A DNA stretch of 64,000 nucleotides, taken from Odiellus spinosus (lineage: Eukaryota; Arthropoda; Arachnida; Opiliones; Phalangiidae). Of the stretch, positions 37,951-49,585 are shown in pieces; the first letter of the stretch is position 1; each line of letters begins with the position of its first letter. The DNA lies in assembly GCA_963920705.1 (NCBI GenBank), contig OY987230.1:19617320-19681319 (forward strand), read 5' to 3'. Under the pieces are notes generated by a model that had not been told where the DNA came from, made no database searches, and saw only the letters and a program-made list of their open reading frames with translations. The position numbers and the translations under genes were made by a program.

Positions 37951-39324
37951 CGTGTCACCCCTACCGTGTCACCCCAGTATTATTAATATTAGAAATACAT
38001 TATCAATAATAATAATAAAATCACAATTTAAGGTGCTAACAAGATGGTCAAGCCCATAAGTATAGCCAAACCTCCGTGTCACCCCTACCGTGTCACCCCT
38101 ACCGTGTCACCCCTACCTTGTCACCCCTACCGTGTCACCCCTACTTTGTCACCCCTACCGTGTCACCCCAGTATTATTAATATTAGAAATACATTATCAA
38201 TAATAATAATAAAATCACAATTTAAGGTGCTAACAAGATGGGCAAGCCCATAAGTATAGCCAAACCTCCGTGTCACCCCTACCGTGTCACCCCTACCTTG
38301 TCACCCCTACCGTGTCACCCCTACCTTGTCACCCCTACCGTGTCACCCCTACCTTGTCACCCCTACCGTGTCACCCCAGTAATATTAATATTATGTATAG
38401 CCAAACCTCCGTGTCACCCCTACCGTGTCACCCCTACCTTGTCACCCCTACCGTGTCACCCCTACCTTGTCACCCCTACCGTGTCACCCCAGTAATATTA
38501 ATATTATGTATAGCCAAACCTCCGTGTCACCCCTACCGTGTCACCCCTACCTTGTCACCCCTACCGTGTCACCCCTACCTTGTCACCCCTACCGTGTCAC
38601 CCCTACCTTGTCACCCCTACCGTGTCACCCCAGTAATATTAATATTATGTATAGCCAAACCTCTTTGTCACCCCTACCTTGTCAACCCAGTATTATTAAT
38701 ATTAGAAATACATTATCAATAATAATAATAAAATCACAATTTTGGATGATAACAAGATGGTCAAGCCCATAAGTATAGCCAAACCTCCGTGTCACCCCTA
38801 CCGTGTCACCCCAGTAATATTAATATTAGAAATACATTATCAATAATAATAATAAAATCACAATTTAGGATGATAACAAGATGGTCAAGCCCATAAGTAT
38901 AGCCAAACCTCCGTGTCACCCCTACCGTGTCACCCCTACCTTGTCACCCCAGTATTATAAATATTAGAAATACATTATCAATAATAATAATAAAATCACA
39001 ATTTAGGATTATAACAAGATGGTCAAGCCCATAAGTATAGCCAAACCTCCGTGTCACCCCTACCGTGTCACCCCTACCTTGTCACCCCAGTAATATTAAT
39101 ATTATGTATAGCCAAACCTCCGTGTCACCCCTACCTTGTCACCCTACCGTGTCACCCCAGTATTATTAATATTAGAAATACATTATCAATAATAATAATA
39201 AAATCACAATTTAAGATGATAACAAGATGGTGAAGCCCATAAGTATAGCCAAACCTCCGTGTCACCCCAGTATTATTAATATTAGAAATACATTATCAAT
39301 AATAATAATAAAATCACAATTTAA

Positions 39325-39745
39325 GGTGCTAACAAGATGGTCAAGCCCATAAGTATAGCCAAACCTCCGTGTCACCCCTACAGTGTCACCCCTACCGTGT
39401 CACCCCTACCTTGTCACCCCTACCGTGTCACCCCTACCGTGTCACCCCTACTTTGTCACCCCTACCGTGTCACCCCAGTATTATTAATATTAGAAATACA
39501 TTATCAATAATAATAATAAAATCACAATTTAAGGTGCTAACAAGATGGTCAAGCCCATAAGTATAGCCAAACCTCCGTGTCACCCCTACAGTGTCACCCC
39601 TACCGTGTCACCCCTACCTTGTCACCCCTACCGTGTCACCCCTACCGTGTCACCCCTACTTTGTCACCCCTACCGTGTCACCCCAGTATTATTAATATTA
39701 GAAATACATTATCAATAATAATAATAAAATCACAATTTAAGGTGC
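39325..39745 (+). repeat. Tandem 208-bp duplication inside the array
   Basis: Two adjacent monomers share the private 14-mer variant CCCCTACAGTGTCACC at about 39375 and 39583, an exact 208-bp offset. This is a single-monomer-scale duplication and marks ongoing local expansion. Confidence 0.75.
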
Positions 39746-42700
39746 TAACAAGATGGGCAAGCCCATAAGTATAGCCAAACCTCCGTGTCACCCCTACCGT
39801 GTCACCCCTACCTTGTCACCCCTACCGTGTCACCCCTACCTTGTCACCCCTACCGTGTCACCCCTACCTTGTCACCCCTACCGTGTCACCCCAGTAATAT
39901 TAATATTATGTATAGCCAAACCTCCGTGTCACCCCTACCGTGTCACCCCTACCTTGTCACCCCTACCGTGTCACCTCTACCTTGTCACCCCTACCGTGTC
40001 ACCCCAGTAATATTAATATTATGTATAGCCAAACCTCTTTGTCACCCCTACCTTGTCAACCCAGTATTATTAATATTAGAAATACATTATCAATAATAAT
40101 AATAAAATCACAATTTAGGATGATAACAAGATGGTCAAGCCCATAAGTATAGCCAAACCTCCGTGTCACCCCTACCGTGTCACCCCAGTAATATTAATAT
40201 TAGAAATACATTATCAATAATAATAATAAAATCACAATTTAGGATGATAACAAGATGGTCAAGCCCATAAGTATAGCCAAACCTCCGTGTCACCCCTACC
40301 GTGTCACCCCTACCTTGTCACCCCAGTATTATAAATATTAGAAATACATTATCAATAATAATAATAAAATCACAATTTAGGATTATAACAAGATGGTCAA
40401 GCCCATAAGTATAGCCAAACCTCCGTGTCACCCCTACCGTGTCACCCGAGTATTATTAATATTAGAAATACATTATCAATAATAATAATAAAATCACAAT
40501 TTAAGGTGCTAACAAGATGGTCAAGCCCATAAGTATAGCCAAACCTCCGTGTCACCCCTACCGTGTCACCCCTACCGTGTCACCCCTACCTTGTCACCCC
40601 TACCGTGTCACCCCTACCGTGTCACCCCTACCGTGTCACCCCTACTTTGTCACCCCTACCGTGTCACCCCAGTAATATTAATATTATGTATAGCCAAACC
40701 TCCGTGTCACCCCTACCGTGTCACCCCTACCTTGTCACCCCTACCGTGTCACCCCTACCTTGTCACCCCTACCGTGTCACCCCTACCTTGTCACCCCTAC
40801 CGTGTCACCCCTACCTTGTCACCCCTACCGTGTCACCCCAGTAATATTAATATTATGTATAGCCAAACCTCCGTGTCACCCCTACCGTGTCACCCCTACC
40901 TTGTCACCCCTACCGTGTCACCCCAGTAATATTAATATTATGTATAGCCAAACCTCTTTGTCACCCCTACCTTGTCAACCCAGTATTATTAATATTAGAA
41001 ATACATTATCAATAATAATAATAAAATCACAATTTAGGATGATAACAAGATGGTCAAGCCCATAAGTATAGCCAAACCTCCGTGTCACCCCTACCGTGTC
41101 ACCCCAGTAATATTAATATTAGAAATACATTATCAATAATAATAATAAAATCACAATTTAGGATGATAACAAGATGGTCAAGCCCATAAGTATAGCCAAA
41201 CCTCCGTGTCACCCCTACCGTGTCACCCCTACCTTGTCACCCCAGTATTATAAATATTAGAAATACATTATCAATAATAATAATAAAATCACAATTTAGG
41301 ATTATAACAAGATGGTCAAGCCCATAAGTATAGCCAAACCTCCGTGTCACCCCTACCGTGTCACCCCTACCTTGTCACCCCAGTAATATTAATATTATGT
41401 ATAGCCAAACCTCCGTGTCACCCCTACCTTGTCACCCTACCGTGTCACCCCAGTATTATTAATATTAGAAATACATTATCAATAATAATAATAAAATCAC
41501 AATTTAAGATGATAACAAGATGGTGAAGCCCATAAGTATAGCCAAACCTCCGTGTCACCCCTACCGTGTCACCCCAGTATTATTAATATTAGAAATACAT
41601 TATCAATAATAATAATAAAATCACAATTTAAGGTGCTAACAAGATGGTTAAGCCCATAAGTATAGCCAAACCTCCGTGTCACCCCTACCGTGTCACCCCT
41701 ACCGTGTCACCCCTACCTTGTCACCCCTACCGTGTCACCCCTACCGTGTCACCCCTACTTTGTCACCCCTACCGTGTCACCCCAGTATTATTAATATTAG
41801 AAATACATTATCAATAATAATAATAAAATCACAATTTAAGGTGCTAACAAGATGGGCAAGCCCAAAAGTATAGCCAAACCTCCGTGTCACCCCTACCGTG
41901 TCACCCCTACCTTGTCACCCCTACCGTGTCACCCCTACCTTGTCACCCCTACCGTGTCACCCCTACCTTGTCACCCCTACCGTGTCACCCCTACCTTGTC
42001 ACCCCTACCGTGTCACCCCAGTAATATTAATATTATGTATAGCCAAACCTCCGTGTCACCCCTACCGTGTCACCCCTACCTTGTCATCCCTACCGTGTCA
42101 CCCCTACCTTGTCACCCCTACCGTGTCACCCCAGTAATATTAATATTATGTATAGCCAAACCTCTTTGTCACCCCTACCTTGTCAACCCAGTATTATTAA
42201 TATTAGAAATACATTATCAATAATAATAATAAAATCACAATTTAGGATGATAACAAGATGGTCAAGCCCATAAGTATAGCCAAACCTCCGTGTCACCCCT
42301 ACCGTGTCACCCCAGTAATATTAATATTAGAAATACATTATCAATAATAATAATAAAATCACAATTTAGGATGATAACAAGATGGTTAAGCCCATAAGTA
42401 TAGCCAAACCTCCATGTCACCCCTACCGTGTCACCCCTACCTTGTCACCCCAGTATTATAAATATTAGAAATACATTATCAATAATAATAATAAAATCAC
42501 AATTTAGGATTATAACAAGATGGTCAAGCCCATAAGTATAGCCAAACCTCCGTGTCACCCCTACCGTGTCACCCCAGTATTATTAATATTAGAAATACAT
42601 TATCAATAATAATAATAAAATCACAATTTAAGGTGCTAACAAGATGGTCAAGCCCATAAGTATAGCCAAACCTCCGTGTCACCCCTACCGTGTCACCCCT

Positions 42701-44699
42701 ACCGTGTCACCCCTACCTTGTCACCCCTACCGTGTCACCCCTACCGTGTCACCCCTACTTTGTCACCCCTACCGTGTCACCCCAGTATTATTAATATTAG
42801 AAATACATTATCAATAATAATAATAAAATCACAATTTAAGGTGCTAACAAGATGGGCAAGCCCATAAGTATAGCCAAACCTCCGTGTCACCCCTACCGTG
42901 TCACCCCTACCTTGTCACCCCTACCGTGTCACCCCTACCTTGTCACCCCTACCGTGTCACCCCTACCTTGTCACCCCTACCGTGTCACCCCAGTAATATT
43001 AATATTATGTATAGCCAAACCTCCGTGTCACCCCTACCGTGTCACCCCTACCTTGTCACCCCTACCGTGTCACCCCAGTAATATTAATATAATGTATAGC
43101 CTAACCTCTTTGTCACCCCTACCTTGTCAACCCAGTATTATTAATATTAGAAATACATTATCAATAATAATAATAAAATCACAATTTAGGATGATAACAA
43201 GATGGTCAAGCCCATAAGTATAGCCAAACCTCCGTGTCACCCCTACCGTGTCACCCCAGTAATATTAATATTAGAAATACATTATCAATAATAATAATAA
43301 AATCACAATTTAGGATGATAACAAGATGGTCAAGCCCATAAGTATAGCCAAACCTCCGTGTCACCCCTACCGTGTCACCCCTACCTTGTCACCCCAGTAT
43401 TATAAATATTAGAAATACATTATCAATAATAATAATAAAATCACAATTTAGGATTATAACAAGATGGTCAAGCCCATAAGTATAGCCAAACCTCCGTGTC
43501 ACCCCTACCGTGTCACCCCTACCTTGTCACCCCAGTAATATTAATATTATGTATAGCCAAACCTCCGTGTCACCCCTACCTTGTCACCCTACCGTGTCAC
43601 CCCAGTATTATTAATATTAGAAATACATTATCAATAATAATAATAAAATCACAATTTAAGATGATAACAAGATGGTGAAGCCCATAAGTATAGCCAAACC
43701 TCCGTGTCACCCCTACCGTGTCACCCCAGTATTATTAATATTAGAAATACATTATCAATAATAATAATAAAATCACAATTTAAGGTGCTAACAAGATGGT
43801 CAAGCCCATAAGTATAGCCAAACCTCCGTGTCACCCCTACCGTGTCACCCCTACCTTGTCACCCCTACCGTGTCACCCCTACCGTGTCACCCCTACCTTG
43901 TCACCCCTACCGTGTCACCCCTACCTTGTCACCCCTACCGTGTCACCCCAGTAATATTAATATTATGTATAGCCAAACCTCCGTGTCACCCCTACCGTGT
44001 CACCCCTACCTTGTCACCCCTACCGTGTCACCCCTACCTTGTCACCCCTACCGTGTCACCCCTACCTTGTCACCCCTACCGTGTCACCCCAGTAATATTA
44101 ATATAATGTATAGCCAAACCTCTTTGTCACCCCTACCTTGTCAACCCAGTATTATTAATATTAGAAATACATTATCAATAATAATAATAAAATCACAATT
44201 TAGGATGATAACAAGATGGTCAAGCCCATAAGTATAGCCAAACCTCCGTGTCACCCCTACCGTGTCACCCCAGTAATATTAATATTAGAAATACATTATC
44301 AATAATAATAATAAAATCACAATTTAGGATGATAACAAGATGGTCAAGCCCATAAGTATAGCCAAACCTCCGTGTCACCCCTACCGTGTCACCCCTACCT
44401 TGTCACCCCAGTATTATAAATATTAGAAATACATTATTAATAATAATAATAAAATCACAATTTAGGATTATAACAAGATGGTCAAGCCCATAAGTATAGC
44501 CAAACCTCCGTGTCACCCCTACCTTGTCACCCCAGTAATATTAATATTAGAAATACATTATCAATAATAATAATAAAATCACAATTTAAGGTGCTAACAA
44601 GATGGGCAAGCCCATAAGTATAGCCAAACCTCCGTGTCACCCCTACCGTGTCACCCCTACCTTGTCACCCCAGTAATATTAATATTAGAAATACATTAT

Positions 44700-47144
44700 C
44701 AATAATAATAATAAAATCACAATTTAAGGTGCTAACAAGATGGGCAAGCCCATAAGTATAGCCAAACCTCCGTGTCACCCCTACCGTGTCACCCCTACCG
44801 TGTCACCCCTACCTTGTCACCCCTACCGTGTCACCCCTACCGTGTCACCCCTACTTTGTCACCCCAGTATTATTAATATTAGAAATACATTATCAATAAT
44901 AATAATAAAATCACAGTTTAAGGTGCCTACAAGATGGTCAAGCCCATAAGTATAGCCAAACCTCCGTGTCACCCCTACCTTGTCACCCCAGTAATATTAA
45001 TATTATGTATAGCCAAACCTCCGTGTCACCCCTACCGTGTCACCCCTACCTTGTCACCCCAGTATTATTAATATTAGAAATACATTATCAATAATAATAA
45101 TAAAATCACAATTTAGGATGATAACAAGATGGTCAAGCCCATAATATAGCCAAACCTCCGTGTCACCCCTACCGTGTCACCACAGTAATATTAATATTAG
45201 AAATACATTATCAATAATAATAATAAAATCACAATTTAAGGTGCTAACAAGATGGTCAAGCCCATAAGTATAGCCAAACCTCCGTGTCACCCCTACCGTG
45301 TCACCCCAGTATTATTAATACTAGAAATACATTATCAAAAATAATAATAAAATCACTATTTAGGATGATAACAAGATGGGCAAGTCCATAAGTATAGCCA
45401 AACCTCCGTGTCACCCCTACCTTGTCACCCCTACCGTGTCACCCCAGTAATATTAATATTATGCATAGCCAAACCTCCGTGTCACCCCTACCGTGTCACC
45501 CCTACCTTGTCACCCCTACCGTGTCACCCCTACCGTGTCACCCCAGTATTATTAATATTACAAATACATTATCAATAATAATAATAAAATCACAATTTAA
45601 GGTGCTAACAAGATGGGCAAGCCCATAAGTATAGCCAAACCTCCGTGTCACCCCTACCGTGTCACCCCAGTATTATTAATATTAGAAATACATTATCAAT
45701 AATAATAATAAAATCACTATTTAGGATAATAACAAGATGGGCAAGCCCATAAGTATAGCCAAACCTCCGTGTCACCCCTACCTTGTCACCCCTACCGTGT
45801 CACCCCAGTAATATTAATATTATGCATAGCCAAACCTCCGTGTCACCCCTACCTTGTCACCCCTACCGTATCACCCCAGTAATATTAATATTAGGTATAG
45901 CCAAACCTCCGTGTCACCACTACCGTGTCACCCCTACCTTGTCACCCCAGTAATACTAATATTATGTATAGCCAAACCTCCGTGTCACCCCTACCGTGTC
46001 ACCCCAGTAATATTAATATTAGGTATAGCCAAACCTCCGTGTCACCCCTACCTTGTCACCCCAGTAATATTAATATTATGTATAGCCAAACCTCCGTGTC
46101 ACCCCTACCGTGTCACCCCTACCTTGTCACCCCTACCGTGTCACCCCAGTATTATTAATATTAGAAATACATTATCAATAATAATAATAAAATCACAATT
46201 TAAGGTGCTAACAAGATGGGCAAGCCCATAAGTATAGCCTAACCTCCGTGTCACCCCTACCGTGTCACCCCTACTTTGTCACCCCTACCGTGTCACCCCA
46301 GTATTATTAATATTAGAAATACATTATCAATAATAATAATAAAATCACAGTTTAAGGTGCCTACAAGATGGGCAAGCCCATAAGTATAGCCAAACCTCCG
46401 TGTCACCTCTACCTTGTCACCCCTACCGTGTCACCCCTACCTTGTCACCCCTACCTTGTCACCCCTACTTTGTCACCCCTTCCGTGTCACCCCGGTATTA
46501 TTAATATTAGAAATACATTATCAATAATAATAATAAAATCACAGTTTAAGGTGCTAACAAGATGGGCAAGCCAAACCTCCGTGTCACCCCTACCGTGTCA
46601 CCCCTACTTTGTCACCCCTACCGTGTCACCCCTACTTTGTCACCCCTACCGTGTCACCCCTACTTTGTCACCCCTACCGTGTCACCCCAGTATTATTAAT
46701 ATTAGAAATACATTATCAATAATAATAATAAAATCACAGTTTAAGGTGCTAACAAGATGGGCAAGCCCATTAGTATAGCCAAACCTCCGTGTCACCCCTA
46801 CCGTGTCACCCCTACCTTGTCACCCCTACCGTGTCACCCCAGTAATATCACAATTTAAGGTGCTAACAAGATGGTCAAGCCCATAAGTATAGCCAAACCT
46901 CCGTGTCACCCCTACCGTGTCACCCCTACCTTGTCACCCCTACCGTGTCACCCCTACCGTGTCACCCCAGTATTATTAATATTAGAAATACATTATCAAT
47001 AATAATAATAAAATCACAATTTAAGGTGCTAACAAGATGGGCAAGCCCATAAGTATAGCCAAACCTCCGTGTCACCCCTACCGTGTCACCCCTACCTTGT
47101 CACCCCTACCTTGTCACCCCTACCGTGTCACCCCAGTAATATTA
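44700..47144 (+). repeat. Divergent right edge of the satellite array
   Basis: Rare variants are concentrated here: CACAGTTTAAGGTGCCTAC, TATGCATAGCC, TTAGGTATAGCC, TTACAAATACATT, and degraded monomers such as the truncated one at 46845-46860 and a fused AAGATGGGCAAGCCAAACC at 46560. Some of these also occur at the left edge (15.4-16.5 kb) and at 22-23.8 and 32-33.5 kb. Edge divergence with interior uniformity is the usual satellite pattern. Confidence 0.65.
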
Positions 47145-47604
47145 GATGCTGGCGGTCGCAAGCATCTGTTATTCCTAGCTCTAGTTTTCCGTAGACGGCT
47201 AGCAGCTCCTTTGTTTGGGCTGTATTAACTCCAATGGGGAAATAACATGGGCTGCCAAGATCCGAGATTCTTATACATTAGGGAAGCTCAAAAATCATAG
47301 GATTACCCATGACGCTTTTTTTGATGCACGTTAAAGTTCAGTGTATTTCTTCTGGCAACCACCCAGAATAGGCTACGCCTCTGACGCTGCCCACGGGGTT
47401 AGGTTAGGTTAAGTTTCTCGGAGAGGAAATTGTTTGGTTTCCCAGCTTACAATGATACTTTCACACTTGTCACTTTGCACGAAAACGTTTTAAATTTTTT
47501 TTTTTTTTTTTCAACATTAAAATAAATTTTCTAACGCAACTATTTTGTTTATTGACAAAATAACTCAACAGTTCACCCAGACTACTTTTTACAAAGGTAC
47601 AAAT
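47145..47604. other. Right flank of the satellite, no gene recognised
   Basis: The array stops abruptly at ...AGTAATATTA and unique sequence starts with a small hairpin (GATGCT...AGCATC). GGTTAGGTTAGGTTAAG at 47398 resembles the insect telomere unit TTAGG but has only about two copies. A long poly-T lies near 47495. Confidence 0.55.
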
Positions 47605-48120
47605 ATTAGTTAAAAACCTAGTTGCCTGTTGCCAGGCCACTAGAAGGAACAGGTTATTCCTAACGTAAGTACTACTTTCACAGTTGTAATTACAACTTTG
47701 AATGGGCAGATATGATTATCATTCCGAGAACACCCATCACAACTTTCAATGGACATATATTATCATTTTAAGTGGGAGTGCCATTGATCCAAACCTTTCA
47801 CGAATAACTCTGCGAAAATTTGTGTTATAGAATGTAACAAGCACCACTATTTCCAAAACTAAGCGATTGGGAAGTCTTGGGTACAGCATAATAGACCAAG
47901 TAGAAATTTTCGCAGAGTTATTCGTGAAAGGTTTGGATCAATGGCACTCCCACTTAAAATGATAATATATGTCCATTGAAAGTTGTGATGGGTGTTCTCG
48001 GAATGATAATCATATCTGCCCATTCAAAGTTGTAATTACAACTGTGAAAGTAGTACTTACGTTAGGAATAACCTGTTCCTTCTAGTGGCCTGGCAACAGG
48101 CAACTAGGTTTTTAACTAAT
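47605..48120. repeat. Perfect inverted repeat, 217-bp arms, 82-bp spacer
   Basis: The left arm 47605-47821 (starting ATTAGTTAAAAACCTAG) and right arm 47904-48120 are exact reverse complements over all 217 bases with no gap. The 82-bp spacer 47822-47903 is unique. The match stops sharply at both ends. I see no target-site duplication and no coding frame of note. It may be a hairpin-forming locus, an unrecognised fold-back element, or a sequencing or assembly fold-back artefact. Confidence 0.95.
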
Positions 48121-49309
48121 CTAAAGAATGGTTTTAAACCTTCTATCCTTCTTAGAGGATAAGTGGGACATCTTGGATATTTTTTTCATAATACGGGCGT
48201 GAAAACCGACAGATGGATGCGAAAGGAATTTTTGTGGGATAGAAACTCGATGAAGATGCCCTATTCTAACCCTTTTTCTATTTAAAATACAATTTATTAG
48301 GAAACCTCAAGTATCTCGTAAATAGATTTAAGTTAGAATCCACGTGCTTTTGAAATTGAATTTTTCATATATTATTTAGAGAAAAATACCCTTTGGGGGA
48401 TTTGCGATAAAAAAATTTATATATAGAGCTGAGGTTGGAATTTCACTCTTTTTTTTTTTGTATCGTCTATACTTTGAGACCAATTTTGAAATTGATAACT
48501 GTAGATTCTACGGCGGAGTTATATCTAATATAGAACTCCGTTACAAAAATATAGTAATTTTTATATTTTTCAGACGCGTGGTAAATATAAAGTTTATAAG
48601 ATTTTCATCTTTTCATCCTGAAAAGCGTCAAAAAACGGTTTTTTTTTATTATTATTTTTTTGGAAAATATTTTATTTCTTTCCCATCGTATTTTCCACTT
48701 TATTGCTTCGGGGCTTTTTCGGAATTTTTGAGTATGGTGGGCTTTTTTATATTTCCAAAACTTTTTTTTTTATTTCGTACTTGCTCAGTGTCTGAAATTC
48801 CCAAGAGCCTTAAAATACCAAATTTTGTCGAGTTCCGCGAGACGCGGTCCAAAGTTAAAAAAAAATCCAGGTTATATAATACGTCTGGATAAAATAGACG
48901 AATTTAATTACGTTTGAGACCTTTGTCGCAGACTTTTTAAAAAATATATTGATTTATTATTTTCAGTCCCATTCTCTTTAATCCACGTACCAGGAGAAGC
49001 TATTAGGTGAATTTAAATTTCAGCCATTGAACTAAAAACCACCAACTATAGTTTTGAAAATAATTAAAATTTTCATTAAATATTTCTTAAAGGGAAACTT
49101 GGAGCTAAACATTATAATGGAACTGGTTTTTAATTATTTTCGTAATCATCGTGCCAAAAAGCGGATCCGAGAATTTTTACACAATTTTTAGACACTAGCG
49201 CTTGTAATGCCCTTAACATTAAAAGAATAGGCCAGCGTTTACGTTGTAACATTACAAGCACTGTTAAAGGTAGAAATAATATGATTGGTCCGAATTTTGG
49301 TATGGAGTC
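48121..49309. other. Intergenic DNA, nothing recognised
   Basis: Very AT-rich with several poly-T tracts. A 144-codon forward frame at 48458-48892 is rich in Phe, Tyr, Ile and Lys as expected from T-rich sequence, has no recognisable domain, and is not called as a gene. Confidence 0.5.
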
Positions 49310-49464
49310 AGTTGCGCGGTTCCCAGTAGCGCAGTCGATCAGTTGCGCTATTTTCCCAAATCCGCATTTGCCGTTTGGCAGAGTTCCTATTTGCGCAGTT
49401 CTCATTTACGCAGTTTTATGAATTGCGCAGTATTATTAATTGAGCGGTTTTCTTTACTGCGCAG
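49310..49464 (+). repeat. Degenerate ~16-17-bp tandem repeat (TTGCGCAGTT...)
   Basis: About nine loosely spaced units of the form TTGCGCAGTTYTYATNA, clearest at 49405-49464 where TTGCGCAG or a near match recurs every 17 bp. The earlier units are more degraded. Each unit carries GCGC, unusual in this AT-rich background. Confidence 0.7.
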
Positions 49465-49510
49465 ATTAGATTATATTATACAAATATTAGATTTTTAAAA
49501 CGAAACTACA

Positions 49511-49585
49511 GTTGCTGTAGCGTAACGGGATGGTCATCGGGCCATCAATCGCAGGGTTCTTGGGTCGATTCTCACTAAAGGTAGT
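49511..49585 (+). mobile_element. tRNA-derived SINE-like fragment
   Basis: TAGCGTAACGGG at 49518-49529 fits an RNA polymerase III A box. GGGTCGATTCT at 49562-49572, with GGTTCTT just before it, fits a B box at about the right distance (roughly 35-45 bp). The sequence GGTTCTTGGGTCGATTCTC is typical of tRNA-related SINE heads in invertebrates. The clover-leaf does not fold cleanly, so a functional tRNA is unlikely. No poly-A tail or target duplication was found. Confidence 0.45.

Larger units (their letters stand above)
15396..47144 (+). repeat. 31.7-kb compound satellite array (124 + 14n bp monomer)
   Basis: A single array without unique sequence. Each monomer has (1) a constant AAGATGGTCAAGCCCATAAG / TATAGCCAAACCTCC segment, (2) one to about twelve units of a 14-bp GC-rich repeat GTGTCACCCCTACC or TTGTCACCCCTACC, (3) CCAGTAATATTAATATTA, and (4) an AT-rich segment GAAATACATTATC(AAT)4 AAAATCACAATTTAGGATGA. 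With two 14-bp units the monomer is 124 bp; others differ by multiples of 14. A shortened form jumps from AATATTAATATTATG straight back to TATAGCC, skipping the AT-rich segment. Two major variants of segment 4 alternate: TTTAGGATGATAACAAG and TTTAAGGTGCTAACAAG. The plus strand is C-rich in the 14-mers and stop-free in all frames there, which produces dozens of meaningless 60-150-codon frames. Well over a hundred monomers by eye. Confidence 0.97.

Noticed and set aside
15396..47144. CRISPR-like array (short repeats with intervening sequence)
   Set aside because: The intervening segments are themselves repeated, not unique spacers; the unit lengths vary in 14-bp steps and the window is eukaryotic, with no cas genes.
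15799..47228. Dozens of 60-150-codon forward reading frames with SPLPCHPYRVTPT repeats, as a possible repetitive secreted or mucin-like protein
   Set aside because: They arise because the 14-bp unit lacks stops in all forward frames; they overlap each other in different frames, end in the AT-rich segments and have no consistent start or splice sites.
47398..47414. Telomere repeat (GGTTAGGTTAGGTTAAG), also GATTAGGTTAGATTAGG near 12505
   Set aside because: Only two or three units, imperfect, and interstitial; too short to call telomeric.
47605..48120. Long-TIR transposon
   Set aside because: No target-site duplication at either end, and the perfect arms fit a recent inverted duplication or artefact as well; left as an inverted repeat.
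48458..48892. 144-codon forward frame
   Set aside because: Composition (Phe, Tyr, Ile, Lys) follows from T-rich DNA; no domain, no splice or start context.
49511..49585. Functional tRNA gene
   Set aside because: A and B boxes are present but acceptor and anticodon stems do not pair convincingly, so a SINE fragment is more likely.
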